In this document: piece after piece, positions 33,901-42,479 of the stretch
Numbering within the stretch: the stretch's first letter is position 1
Layout of the letters: every line of letters starts with the position of its first letter
Source of the DNA: DATARH01 sp035309005
GTDB taxonomy: Bacteria; Pseudomonadota; Alphaproteobacteria; ATCC43930; CGMCC-115725
Length of the DNA stretch: 64,000 nucleotides
Assembly (NCBI GenBank): GCA_035309005.1
Contig: DATGFP010000015.1
Coordinates: forward strand, 1 to 64,000
Direction of reading: 5' to 3'
Program-made: the position numbers and the translations under genes
The notes under the pieces: generated by a model
The model's database searches: none
Told to the model about the DNA's origin: nothing
Seen by the model: only the letters and a program-made list of their open reading frames with translations

Positions 33901-34457
33901 GCGGCGAGGCTGGCATAACCGGGCCTGCCGGCAAGGTCACGGTCGAGCACCTGACGCAATATACCGGCACCGATCTCGACGATCTGTGCGAGGCGACCGA
34001 GAGCGCGATCGAGGAAGGCGGCGGCTTTGGCTGGCTCAAGGTGCCGCCGCGCCAGGTATTGGAGAATTATTGGAAAGGCGTGCTGCTGGTGCCGGAGCGG
34101 CGGCTGGTGGTCGGCCGGCTCGACGGGGTCGTCGCCGGCTCGGTGCAGCTGTCGCGGGCGCCGCGCAACAACGAGGCGCAGGCCTTCGCCGGCACCATCA
34201 CGGCCGCCTTTGTCGCGCCCTGGGCGCGCGGCCGCGGCATCGCCCGGCGGATCGTCGCGCAGATCGAGGGGCTGGGCCGCGAACTCGGCCTCGTCGTGCT
34301 CAATCTCGACCTGCGCGATACGCAGCGCGCCGCGATCGGGCTCTACGAGAGCCTTGGCTACCTGCGTTGGGGCACCCACCCGTGCTACGCCCGGGTCGAG
34401 GGCCGCATCGTCCTCGGGCATTACTACTATAAGCGCCTCGACGAGCCGGCCCCGTGA
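33888..34457 (+). CDS. GNAT-family N-acetyltransferase within the his operon
   Basis: 189 aa starting at GTG 33888 inside the end of hisH. GNAT motif A is VAPWARGRGIARRIVAQIEG (acetyl-CoA pyrophosphate loop R-G-R-G-I-A), motif B around LYESLGYLRWG, and a C-terminal GHYYYKRL. N-terminal residues about 1-60 are less conserved. The substrate is unknown. As I recall, similar genes occur between hisH and hisA in several Rhodospirillales, which suggests a conserved link to histidine synthesis or its intermediates. It ends 7 nt before hisA. Confidence 0.82.
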   Translation: MATVSGEAGITGPAGKVTVEHLTQYTGTDLDDLCEATESAIEEGGGFGWLKVPPRQVLENYWKGVLLVPERRLVVGRLDGVVAGSVQLSRAPRNNEAQAFAGTITAAFVAPWARGRGIARRIVAQIEGLGRELGLVVLNLDLRDTQRAAIGLYESLGYLRWGTHPCYARVEGRIVLGHYYYKRLDEPAP

Positions 34458-34464
34458 CCGTCGC

Positions 34465-35193
34465 ATGATCCTCTATCCGGCCATCGATTTGAAAGGCGGC
34501 GCCTGCGTCCGCTTGCTGCGCGGCGAGATGGCGAGCGCTACCGTGTTCAATGAAGACCCGGCGGCGCAGGCCCGCCATTTTGCCGATGTCGGGTTTACCT
34601 GGCTGCACGTCGTCGATCTCGACGGCGCGTTCGCCGGCCATTCGGTCAACGGCGCGACGGTGCGGGCGGTCCGCCGCGCGGTCGACCTCAAGATCCAGCT
34701 CGGCGGCGGCATCCGCGACCGCGCCGCGATCGATTACTGGCTCGAACTCGGCATCGACCGCGTCGTTCTGGGGACGGTGGCGCTGCGCGACCCCGATCTC
34801 GTGCGCCGCGCCGCCGCGGCATACGCCGGGCGCATCGTCGTCGGCATCGATGCGCGCGACGGCATGGTCGCGGTCGAGGGTTGGGCCGCAACCAGCAAAG
34901 TCGGCGCCGTTGAACTGGCGCAACGCTTCGCCGATGCCGGGGTCGCCGCGATCGTCTATACCGACATCGCCCGCGACGGCGCGCTAACCGGGGTCGATGC
35001 CGCCGCGATCGCAGCGTTTGCGCGAGAAGCAGGGCTGCCGGTCATCGCGTCGGGCGGCGTCGCCGCGCTGGCCGACATTGTGGCGCTCGCCGCCCGCGCG
35101 GGGGATGGCATCGCCGGCGCGATCTGCGGCCGCGCGCTCTATGATGGCCGGCTCGACGCGAAGGCGGCGCTGCGGGTAGCACAACAATGTTGA
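34465..35193 (+). CDS. hisA: ProFAR isomerase (HisA)
   Basis: 242 aa, beta/alpha barrel. Catalytic Asp near the N-terminus in PAIDLKGGACVRL, phosphate-binding GGGIRD, VDLDGAF, and the second acid in YTDIARDGALTG. Performs the Amadori rearrangement of ProFAR to PRFAR. The stop overlaps the hisF ATG by 7 nt. Length is usual for the family. Confidence 0.94.
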   Translation: MILYPAIDLKGGACVRLLRGEMASATVFNEDPAAQARHFADVGFTWLHVVDLDGAFAGHSVNGATVRAVRRAVDLKIQLGGGIRDRAAIDYWLELGIDRVVLGTVALRDPDLVRRAAAAYAGRIVVGIDARDGMVAVEGWAATSKVGAVELAQRFADAGVAAIVYTDIARDGALTGVDAAAIAAFAREAGLPVIASGGVAALADIVALAARAGDGIAGAICGRALYDGRLDAKAALRVAQQC

Positions 35194-35945
35194 AGATGCG
35201 CGTCATCCCGTGCCTCGACGTCAAGGACGGGCGGGTCGTCAAGGGCGTCAACTTCGTCGATTTGACCGATGCCGGCGATCCGGTCGAGCAGGCCCGCCTC
35301 TACGACCGCGAAGGCGCCGACGAATTGTGCTTCCTCGACATCACCGCGAGCCATGAGGGGCGCGACACGCTCTACGACGTGGTGCGCCGCACCGCCGAGC
35401 AGTGCTTCATGCCGCTGACGGTCGGCGGCGGGGTGCGCACGGTCGATGACATCAGGAAGCTGCTCCTGGCGGGCGCCGATAAGGTGTCGATCAACACCGC
35501 CGCCGTCGCCCGGCCCGAATTCGTGCGCGAGGCGGCCGAGAAATTCGGCAGCCAATGCATCGTCGCGGCGATCGACGCCAAGGCCACCGCGCCCGGCAAA
35601 TGGGGCGTCTTTACTCATGGCGGGCGGCGGCCGACCGGGCTCGACGCAGTCGAATGGGCCTGCCGGCTCGCCGATTACGGCGCCGGCGAAATCCTCCTCA
35701 CCTCGATGGACCGCGACGGCACCAAATCGGGCTTCGACATCGCGCTGACCCGCGCGGTCGCCGACGCCGTGCGAGTGCCGGTCATCGCCTCGGGCGGAGT
35801 CGGCACGCTCGATCACCTGGTCGAAGGCATCCGCGACGGCCACGCGACCGCGGTGCTCGCCGCCTCGATCTTCCACTTCGGCACGTTCCGCATCGGCGAG
35901 GCGAAAGCGCACCTCGCCGCCCGCGGCATCCCGGTCAGGCTGTAG
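35187..35945 (+). CDS. hisF: Imidazole glycerol phosphate synthase, cyclase subunit
   Basis: 252 aa, barrel homolog of HisA: catalytic Asp residues in IPCLDVKDGRVVKG and LTSMDRDGTKSGFD, phosphate sites VGGGVRT and ASGGVGT. It forms the HisHF complex that makes imidazole glycerol phosphate and AICAR. The start overlaps the end of hisA, giving translational coupling and near-equal expression. Confidence 0.95.
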   Translation: MLKMRVIPCLDVKDGRVVKGVNFVDLTDAGDPVEQARLYDREGADELCFLDITASHEGRDTLYDVVRRTAEQCFMPLTVGGGVRTVDDIRKLLLAGADKVSINTAAVARPEFVREAAEKFGSQCIVAAIDAKATAPGKWGVFTHGGRRPTGLDAVEWACRLADYGAGEILLTSMDRDGTKSGFDIALTRAVADAVRVPVIASGGVGTLDHLVEGIRDGHATAVLAASIFHFGTFRIGEAKAHLAARGIPVRL

Positions 35946-35948
35946 CCA

Positions 35949-36281
35949 ATGGCGGATGCGCTCGGCGAGGCTTTGGAGCGGCTGTGGCGGGTCATCGAAG
36001 CCCGCCGCGGTGCCGATCCCGACACCTCCTATACGGCAAAGCTGTTCTCCCGCGGCCGCGCGAAGATCGCGCAGAAACTCGGCGAGGAAGCGGTCGAGGC
36101 GGTGATCGAGGCGGTCCGTGGCGACGCATCGGCGCTGATCGGCGAGAGCGCCGATGTGCTCTACCACCTCCTGGTGCTGTGGGCCGACATGGGGATCAGT
36201 CCCGCCGATGTCGCCGCCGAACTGGCGCGGCGCGAAGGTGTCTCGGGCATCGCCGAAAAGCGCGGTCGCCGCGAAAAATAG
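35949..36281 (+). CDS. hisE: Phosphoribosyl-ATP pyrophosphatase
   Basis: 110 aa, MazG-like all-alpha fold. Metal-binding acidic motif KLGEEAVEAVIEAV and ESADVLYHLLVLWADMG are typical of HisE. Hydrolyses PR-ATP to PR-AMP in the second step of histidine synthesis. It starts 3 nt after hisF. HisI, HisG and HisD are not in the window. Confidence 0.93.
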   Translation: MADALGEALERLWRVIEARRGADPDTSYTAKLFSRGRAKIAQKLGEEAVEAVIEAVRGDASALIGESADVLYHLLVLWADMGISPADVAAELARREGVSGIAEKRGRREK

Positions 36282-36295
36282 TCGCTGGAAGGATC

Positions 36296-37162
36296 ATGCC
36301 CAACGCATTGAAGGACAAGCTTGCCGGCGGCGCGCTGGTGACCGCAATGTCGGCGCACAACCCGCTGTCGGCGCGGCTTGCCGAGGAGGCCGGGTTCGAC
36401 GCGATCTGGGCCAGCGGCTTCGAATTGTCGGCGGCCTATGGCGTGCCGGACGCGAGCCTCCTGTCGTTTTCCCAGCACCTCGACATGACGCGGGCGATCA
36501 TCGAGCAGGTGGGCGTCCCGCTGATCGCCGACCTCGACACCGGCTATGGCAACGCGATCAATGTCGCCCACGTCGTCGGCGCCTATGCGCGGGCCGGCGC
36601 CGCCGCCGTCGTGATCGAAGACAAGACCTTTCCGAAAGACACGAGCCTCCTCGCCGGCGCCCGCCAGGAGCTGGTGCGGACCGCGGAGTTCCAGGGCAAG
36701 ATCGAGGCGGCGCGCGCCGCCGGAGCCGGGCACGGCCTCCTCGTCATCGCCCGCACCGAGGCGCTGATTGCCGATCTCGGCATCGAGGAGGCGCTGAAGC
36801 GCGGCGCCGCCTATGCCGAGGCCGGCGCCGATCTCGTGCTGATCCACTCGAAGCAGCGGACGCCCGACGAGATCGTCGCCTTCACCGAACGCTGGTCCGG
36901 CGTGGTGCCGCTCGTCATCGTGCCGACCGCCTACCCCGATTTGACCGAAGCCAAGGTGCGCGCGCTCGGCAAGATCGCGCTCGTCATCTATGCCAATCAC
37001 GCGGTGCGCGCCGCCGTCAGCGCGATGCGCGAGGTGTTTGCCGCGATCCGCCGCGACGGCGGCATCCATCAGGTCGATAAGCGCATCGCCTCGGTCGACG
37101 ACATCTTCGCGCTGCAGCGCGTCGCCGCGATGAAGGCGGCCGAAAAGAATTTCCTGCGGTAG
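36296..37162 (+). CDS. PEP mutase/isocitrate lyase superfamily, probable phosphonopyruvate hydrolase
   Basis: 288 aa beta/alpha barrel. N-terminal FDAIWASGFELSAAYGVPD, Mg site DLDTGYGN, then EDKTFPKDTS. PEP mutases carry EDKx5NS; here Thr replaces the Asn, as I recall for phosphonopyruvate hydrolase (PalA) of Variovorax, so P-C cleavage of phosphonopyruvate to pyruvate and phosphate is more likely than mutase activity. No phosphonate synthesis genes are nearby, which fits a breakdown role. It follows hisE by 14 nt. Oxaloacetate hydrolase-like activity is an alternative. Confidence 0.75.
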   Translation: MPNALKDKLAGGALVTAMSAHNPLSARLAEEAGFDAIWASGFELSAAYGVPDASLLSFSQHLDMTRAIIEQVGVPLIADLDTGYGNAINVAHVVGAYARAGAAAVVIEDKTFPKDTSLLAGARQELVRTAEFQGKIEAARAAGAGHGLLVIARTEALIADLGIEEALKRGAAYAEAGADLVLIHSKQRTPDEIVAFTERWSGVVPLVIVPTAYPDLTEAKVRALGKIALVIYANHAVRAAVSAMREVFAAIRRDGGIHQVDKRIASVDDIFALQRVAAMKAAEKNFLR

Positions 37163-37182
37163 CGCCGGCCGAGTGCCGCCCG

Positions 37183-38070
37183 TCAGCTGCTGCGCATCGC
37201 GACGCAGGCGCCACCGACCGAAAGGATGCGCCGGCACAGCGCCTCGGCGGCGGCGCGCGAGGCGGCCGGCAGACGGACCTGATAGAACCGCCGCGTGCCG
37301 CGGCTGCGCAGCAGCCGGCCGATGATCATTGGGCGCTCGTCGCCGATGACGCGCGCGTAGCGTTGCGCCGCGCGCTCGAACGAGGCCAGCGCCCTCGCCT
37401 TCGAGAAATTGCCGGCGAGCTGCACCCCCCACAGCGCCAGCGGCGCAAATCCGAGATCCACGTCCGCGCCGCCGCGCTCGCGCCCCAGCACCTCAACGAG
37501 CGCGACGCAAGATCGCGCCGTCGCGCCGGCCGTCGCGCCAGCCGGGTCGCTGGCCGTCGCGCTAGCCGACCGGCTGTCGGCCGCACCGGTCCATTCCTCG
37601 GCGTTGCGCTCGGTCACGAAGCGGACATAGGCGCGCGTTTCCGCCGGCAGCCCGGCCTGCCCCTGCAGCCACAGCGCGACCCGCGCCGCGCCGGCGTTGT
37701 ACGCCGCGGCGGCGATCCCGAGATTGCCGAACTGCCGGCGCAAATCGGCGAGCAGGCGGGCCGCTTTGGGGATCGCCTGTTCCGGGTCGAACGGGTCGGC
37801 GAGGCCGCGTTCCTGCGCCGTCTGCGGCATGAACTGCGCGATCCCCTCGGCCCCGGCCGGACTGACGACACCCGATCGAAAGCTGCTCTCGCGCCAGATC
37901 ACCCGGGTCATAAAGCCGACCGGCAGGCGGTTGGCGCGGGCGGCATTCTCGATCAGCCGGCAGACCGCCTGAGCCACCGGCTCGAGCGCGGCGCCAGGCT
38001 GCGCCGCCGCCTCGCCGCTCGCCGCCAGCAGCAGACCGAACGCTATCGCCGCGCAACACGCTCGGGTCAT
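37183..38070 (-). CDS. Secreted lytic transglycosylase (SLT domain)
   Basis: 295 aa with a signal peptide (residues 1-23, ending ASGEAAA). The SLT domain has the catalytic Glu in IWRESSFRSGVVSP, then GIAQFMPQTAQERG and AAYNAGAARVALW. After an Ala-rich linker a C-terminal region (RFYQVRLPAASRAAAEALCR) resembles a SPOR-like peptidoglycan-binding element. Cleaves peptidoglycan glycan strands in the periplasm. Convergent with the PEP mutase-family gene, the stops being about 20 nt apart. Confidence 0.87.
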   Translation of the reverse strand: MTRACCAAIAFGLLLAASGEAAAQPGAALEPVAQAVCRLIENAARANRLPVGFMTRVIWRESSFRSGVVSPAGAEGIAQFMPQTAQERGLADPFDPEQAIPKAARLLADLRRQFGNLGIAAAAYNAGAARVALWLQGQAGLPAETRAYVRFVTERNAEEWTGAADSRSASATASDPAGATAGATARSCVALVEVLGRERGGADVDLGFAPLALWGVQLAGNFSKARALASFERAAQRYARVIGDERPMIIGRLLRSRGTRRFYQVRLPAASRAAAEALCRRILSVGGACVAMRSS

Positions 38071-38218
38071 CGCAGTGCCGTGCCTTCTGGGAGAGACGCG
38101 TCGGGCAAGTGAACGGGCGCGGCGCCGGGCCGATCCCGCCGCCGCGGCATGTTGCCAGCCCGCCGACGCTCTGTGCTAGCCTCGCCGCTTCGCGATCCAT
38201 CCACGGAGGGAAGAGGCC

Positions 38219-38509
38219 ATGGCCGTCCGCCTCGTCGTCACGATCACCGCCGCGCCAGGCAAGGGCGCCGAATTCGCCCGCGCCTTCAAGCCGCGCTGCG
38301 TCGAATCCCGAAAGGATGCAGGCTGCTTGCAGTTCGAGATCTTCCAGAGCGTCTTCGACCCCGACAAGTTCACCCTGATCGAGCTGTGGGAGAACCAGGC
38401 GGCGCTCGATGCCCACGCCAAGCTGCAAGCCGCCCGCCCGCCGCTGCCGGCGGGGCTGCGGGTCGGCGCCGGCGAGCGCGAGGATTACGAATACAACCGC
38501 ACGCGGTAG
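38219..38509 (+). CDS. Antibiotic biosynthesis monooxygenase / quinol monooxygenase-like protein
   Basis: 96 aa, a full ABM domain: VRLVVTITAAPGKGAEFARA, DAGCLQFEIFQSVFDPDKF, TLIELWENQAALDAHAKL. YgiN-like proteins of this size oxidise quinols or act in pathway side steps; no substrate can be given. GGAGGGAAGAGG before the ATG is a strong ribosome site. It is the second ABM protein in the window, with little similarity to the one at 2.06 kb beyond the domain. Confidence 0.78.
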   Translation: MAVRLVVTITAAPGKGAEFARAFKPRCVESRKDAGCLQFEIFQSVFDPDKFTLIELWENQAALDAHAKLQAARPPLPAGLRVGAGEREDYEYNRTR

Positions 38510-38517
38510 CGAGGTCT

Positions 38518-39258
38518 CTAGCCCAGGCGGCGGCGGTAGAGCGCGATCAGCCGCTCCCAGTGCCGCTCGGCGGCCGGCTTGTCGTAGACCCTTCCCTCGG
38601 GGAAGGCGAAGCCGTGATGGACGCTGGGATAGAGCTCGATCTCGCCCGCCGTGCTGGCGCGCTGGAAAAGACCGCGCAACTCGTCGACCATCGGCAGCGG
38701 CGCCAGATCGTCGTGCTCGGCGCAGGCGATGTAGAGTTCGCCCGTGACCTTGCCGAGATTGCGGTGCGGGCTCTCCTCCGCGTCGTTGACCAGCCAGGTG
38801 CCGTAAAACGAAGCGGCGGCGGCGATGCGCTTGGGGTAGCGCGCGGCGGCGGCGAGCGCGTAGGGGCCGCTCATGCAATAGCCGTGCACCCCAACCGGGC
38901 CAGGCCGCGCCGCGTCCTGGCGGCCGAGAAAATCGAGCATCGCGCCGATATCCTCCATGACCGGCGGTATCGTCATCCGGGTGCGCACCGCGCGCATGCG
39001 CGTGTGTTCGGCGCTGCCGGTTTCGCGCACGCTCGGGCCATAGATCGTGTTGCGTCCGGCGCGGTAGTAGAGGTTGGGCAGCAGCACGCAATAGCCGACC
39101 GTGGCGAGCCGGCGCGCCATGTCGCGCAATTCCTCGCGCACCCCATGCGCATCCATCAGCAAGAGCACGGCGGGGAAGGGGCCGCCGCGCTCGGGATGGC
39201 AGATGAACGTCTCCATCGCGCCGTCCGCGGTCGCGATGTCAAGGGTCCGCTCGATCAT
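38518..39258 (-). CDS. Dienelactone hydrolase family protein
   Basis: 246 aa from ATG 39258 (MIERTLDIATADG). Alpha/beta hydrolase with a Cys nucleophile in GYCMSGPYALA (the DLH C-x-S-G variant), Asp in CAEHDDLAP and His in VHHGFAFPEG. The N-terminal ETFICHP and AVLLLMDAHGVREEL are typical. May cleave lactone or ester intermediates; no catechol pathway genes are near. It converges with the ABM gene, with stops 8 nt apart. Confidence 0.85.
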   Translation of the reverse strand: MIERTLDIATADGAMETFICHPERGGPFPAVLLLMDAHGVREELRDMARRLATVGYCVLLPNLYYRAGRNTIYGPSVRETGSAEHTRMRAVRTRMTIPPVMEDIGAMLDFLGRQDAARPGPVGVHGYCMSGPYALAAAARYPKRIAAAASFYGTWLVNDAEESPHRNLGKVTGELYIACAEHDDLAPLPMVDELRGLFQRASTAGEIELYPSVHHGFAFPEGRVYDKPAAERHWERLIALYRRRLG

Positions 39259-39323
39259 CGGTTCCTCGCCTGCCGTGGCCTCTGGTTGATTGACAGTCTG
39301 CGTTCCGGCCGATAAGGGCAACT

Positions 39324-39821
39324 ATGCCCGAGCGTTTCAACCTGATTCTGCGGACCATGCAGCTCGGCAGCCGGTGGGCGATGGCGCCGTTCTGCCTCGG
39401 GCTGATCGCCGCGCTGCTGCTTGTGCTGGCGCAGTTTTTCCGCGAATTGGCGCATGTCGGCGCCGGTTTCGCCGGCCTCAGCGGTGCCGCGGTGATCCTC
39501 GCGGTCCTCAAGCTTGTCGACCTGGTGCTGATCGCCAACCTCGTTGTGATGATCATCAACGCCGGCGTCGAGGTTCTACTGCCGGCCGCGGAGAATGAGA
39601 GGCGCCGTCATTTTGTTGGGGCCGTCGATTTTGCCGGGATCAAGTTGAGGTTGTTCGCCTCGATCAGCGCGATCGCCGCGATCGACCTGTTGGAAAGCTT
39701 CCTCAATGTTGAGCCGACGGACAAAGCCAGCATCCTGTGGGAAATCGCAATGCTGCTAGCTTTCGTCGTGTCGGGCGTGCTGCTGGCCTTGATGGATCGG
39801 CTGGCGGTGGACCGGCGCTAG
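39324..39821 (+). CDS. UPF0114 (YqhA) family membrane protein
   Basis: 165 aa with four membrane segments (residues about 15-36, 48-72, 103-122, 133-155). Family signatures: SRWAMAPFCLGLIAALLLVL, LKLVDLVLIANLVVMIINAG, and LRLFASISAIAAIDLLESFL. Inner membrane protein of unknown function, sometimes linked to stress responses. It is followed 13 nt later by the TPP enzyme gene. Confidence 0.87.
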   Translation: MPERFNLILRTMQLGSRWAMAPFCLGLIAALLLVLAQFFRELAHVGAGFAGLSGAAVILAVLKLVDLVLIANLVVMIINAGVEVLLPAAENERRRHFVGAVDFAGIKLRLFASISAIAAIDLLESFLNVEPTDKASILWEIAMLLAFVVSGVLLALMDRLAVDRR

Positions 39822-39834
39822 CGGGGAGGGCGCA

Positions 39835-41463
39835 ATGACGCGAATGACGGGCGGCGGGGCACTGGTTGAGATGCTGTGCCGCCACGGGATCGACACGCTG
39901 TTCGCGCTGCCGGGCGTGCAGAACGATGCGCTGTTCGTCGCGTTGTACGACGCCGGCGACCGGCTGCGGGTCATCCATCCGCGCCACGAGCAGGCCGCGG
40001 CCTACATGGCGTTCGGCTATGCGCGGGCGAGCGGCAAGGTCGGCGCCTATGCGGTGGTGCCGGGACCGGGACTCCTCAACACGACGGCCGCGCTGGCCAC
40101 CGCCTACGCCACCAACACTCCGGTGCTGTGCATCAGTGGGCAGATCCCGTCCAACCTGATCGGCCGCGGCTTCGGCCTCCTGCACGAGGTGCCGGACCAG
40201 CTGGCGATCCTGCGCGGGCTGACCAAATGGGCCGAGCGCATCAACCACCCGAGCGAAGCGGGCAAGCTCGTCAACGAAGCCTTCCGCCAGCTCGCCGACG
40301 ACCGGCCGCGCCCCGTCGCGCTGGAAATGCCGCTCGACATCATGGCGCTCGAAAGCGAAGTCGCGCTGCCGGCGATCGCGGCTGCGCCACCGCCGCTGGT
40401 GCCCGACGCCGAGCTGATCGCCAAGGCGGCGTTGCTGCTCGCCGGCGCCAAGCAGCCGATGATCTATGTCGGCAGCGGCTCCGCTGCGGCGAGCACCGAA
40501 GTACTGGCGCTGGCCGAGCGGCTGCAGGCGCCGGTCGTCACCTACACCGGCGGCAAGGGCATCCTCAGCGACCGGCATTACCTGGCGCAGAACCTGCTCG
40601 CCGGGCACGAATTATGGCGCGGTGTCGATGTCGTGCTGGCGGTCGGCACCCGGTTCAACCAACCGCAGACCCGCTGGGGCCTCGACGGCGATATCAAGGT
40701 CATCCGCATCGACCTCGACCCGGTGGAGATCACCCGCATCGCGCGCCCGGCGATCGGCATCGTCGCCGACGCCCGGGACGCACTCGCCGCGCTCGTCAAG
40801 GCGCTCGCCGGCAAGGAGCGCGCCTCGCGCCGCGACGAAATGGAGGCCCTCAAGGCGAAGACCGCGGCGCGGCTTGCGGAGACGCTCGGGCCGCAATGCG
40901 AATACCTCTCGGCGATCCGCGCCGAACTGCCCGACGAGGGCATTTATGTCGAGGATCTGACCCAGGTCGGCTATGTCGGCCGGCTCGCCTTCCCGGTCTA
41001 CCAGCCGCGCACCTACATCCACAGTGGCTACCAGGGTACGCTCGGCTTCAGCTATGCGACGGCTTTAGGCGCCAAGGTGGCCTGCTCCGACCGGCCGGTC
41101 GTCTCGATCTCGGGCGACGGCGGCTTCATGTACAATGTCCAGGAACTGGCGACCGCAGCCTTGCACAATATCGACGTGGTCGCGATCGTCTTCGCCGACG
41201 GCGCTTATGGCAATGTTCGCCGCATGCAGAAAAACGACTACGGCAACAAGCTGATCGCGACCGAGCTCTTGAACCCGAACTTCCCGAAGATGGCCGAGAG
41301 CTATGGCATCGCTGGGGTGCGCGCGATGAGCCCCGAGGCGCTGCGCCGCGAGCTGGCGGCCGCCCTGAAGCGGCGCGGTCCGACCGTCATCGAGGTGCCG
41401 GTCGGCGAAATGCCCGATCCCTGGCCGACCCTCGTTATGCCGCGAGTGCGCGGGCGGGCGTAG
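39835..41463 (+). CDS. Thiamine diphosphate-dependent enzyme, acetolactate synthase-like
   Basis: 542 aa in three domains. N-terminal Pyr domain with the catalytic Glu in PRHEQAAAYMAFGYARASG, central domain (residues about 190-320), and C-terminal PP domain with SGDGGFMYNVQELATAAL and FADGAYGNVRRM. It lacks a recognisable acetolactate synthase regulatory subunit gene nearby and differs from IlvB in length and FAD region, so it is more likely a decarboxylase or lyase of another 2-oxo acid. Proximity to the phosphonopyruvate hydrolase-like gene is loose (2.7 kb). Substrate unknown. Confidence 0.8.
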   Translation: MTRMTGGGALVEMLCRHGIDTLFALPGVQNDALFVALYDAGDRLRVIHPRHEQAAAYMAFGYARASGKVGAYAVVPGPGLLNTTAALATAYATNTPVLCISGQIPSNLIGRGFGLLHEVPDQLAILRGLTKWAERINHPSEAGKLVNEAFRQLADDRPRPVALEMPLDIMALESEVALPAIAAAPPPLVPDAELIAKAALLLAGAKQPMIYVGSGSAAASTEVLALAERLQAPVVTYTGGKGILSDRHYLAQNLLAGHELWRGVDVVLAVGTRFNQPQTRWGLDGDIKVIRIDLDPVEITRIARPAIGIVADARDALAALVKALAGKERASRRDEMEALKAKTAARLAETLGPQCEYLSAIRAELPDEGIYVEDLTQVGYVGRLAFPVYQPRTYIHSGYQGTLGFSYATALGAKVACSDRPVVSISGDGGFMYNVQELATAALHNIDVVAIVFADGAYGNVRRMQKNDYGNKLIATELLNPNFPKMAESYGIAGVRAMSPEALRRELAAALKRRGPTVIEVPVGEMPDPWPTLVMPRVRGRA

Positions 41464-41505
41464 CAGGGGTTGCGCGAGCGGGACGGGGCGCGCACCTATG
41501 GCGCT

Positions 41506-42468
41506 GTGCCGGATAATCTCGTGCCCGCCAGCGCTGAAGCGATCGAGCGCGCCGCACAGCTGCTGCGCGCCGGCGAACTCGTCGCCTTCCCGACCGAGAC
41601 GGTTTACGGGCTGGGAGCCGACGCGACCAGCGATGCCGCGGTGGCAAAAATCTACGAGGTCAAGCGCCGGCCGTCATTCAATCCGCTGATCATGCATGTC
41701 GCTGGGCTGGCCGTGGCCGAGCGGCTGGCTCATTTCGACGAGCGCGCGCGCCTCGCGGCGCGGCATTTTTGGCCGGGGCCGCTAACCCTCGTTCTGCCGC
41801 GACGCGCGGATTGTGGATTGTCGCTGCTGGCGACAGCGGGGCTCGACACGGTGGCGCTGAGGGTCCCGACACATGGGGTCGATCGAGATCTGCTTACCGC
41901 CGCCGGGCGACCGATCGCGGCGCCGTCGGCTAACCGCTCCGGCCGCGTCAGCCCGACAACCGCACAGCATGTCGCGGCCGAATTCGGAGATCAGGTCGCG
42001 CTGATCCTCGATGGCGGGGCGTGCCCGGTCGGGATCGAGTCGACGGTGCTCGACCTGACCGGCACCGCGCCGGCGGTGCTGCGGCCGGGCGGAGTGCCGC
42101 TCGAAGCGCTGATCCCGTTTTTCGGTGCTATCGCGGTGCCTGAAGGCGGCGAAGCGGCGCCTCGGTCGCCCGGCCGCCTGGCGAGCCATTACGCGCCGCG
42201 TCTGCCGTTGCGGCTCGACGCGACAAGCCCCCACGACGGCGAGGCGTTGCTCGCGTTCGGCGCCGCGCCGTCGGGCTTCGCCGAGGTGCTGTTTCTGTCG
42301 CGATCGGGCGATCTCGCCGAAGCGGCGGCCAATCTGTTCGCGATGCTGCGCCGGCTCGACCGGCTCGATTTCACCGGCATCGCGGTGATGCCGATCCCCG
42401 ACGCGGGGCTCGGCCGCGCGATCAACGACCGACTGCGCCGTGCCGCCGCGCCGCGCGACGGAGGTTAA
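41506..42468 (+). CDS. L-threonylcarbamoyladenylate synthase (Sua5/YwlC type)
   Basis: 320 aa from GTG 41506; a TTG at 41470 is also in frame. YrdC domain: AFPTETVYGLGADATSD, EVKRRPSFNPLIMHV, ALRVPTHGVDRDLL, APSANRSGRVSPTTAQH, GIESTVLDL and LRPGGV; then the extra C-terminal Sua5 domain after SPGRLASHYAPRLPLRL. Makes threonylcarbamoyl-AMP for the t6A37 modification of ANN-decoding tRNAs, an essential function. Sua5 forms with two domains are common in alphaproteobacteria. Confidence 0.9.
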   Translation: MPDNLVPASAEAIERAAQLLRAGELVAFPTETVYGLGADATSDAAVAKIYEVKRRPSFNPLIMHVAGLAVAERLAHFDERARLAARHFWPGPLTLVLPRRADCGLSLLATAGLDTVALRVPTHGVDRDLLTAAGRPIAAPSANRSGRVSPTTAQHVAAEFGDQVALILDGGACPVGIESTVLDLTGTAPAVLRPGGVPLEALIPFFGAIAVPEGGEAAPRSPGRLASHYAPRLPLRLDATSPHDGEALLAFGAAPSGFAEVLFLSRSGDLAEAAANLFAMLRRLDRLDFTGIAVMPIPDAGLGRAINDRLRRAAAPRDGG

Positions 42469-42479
42469 GCCGAGCGAAC

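Noticed and set aside
37183..39258. Possible secretion or cell-wall operon including the SLT enzyme and the dienelactone hydrolase
   Set aside because: The genes are separated by an opposite-strand ABM gene and share no function.
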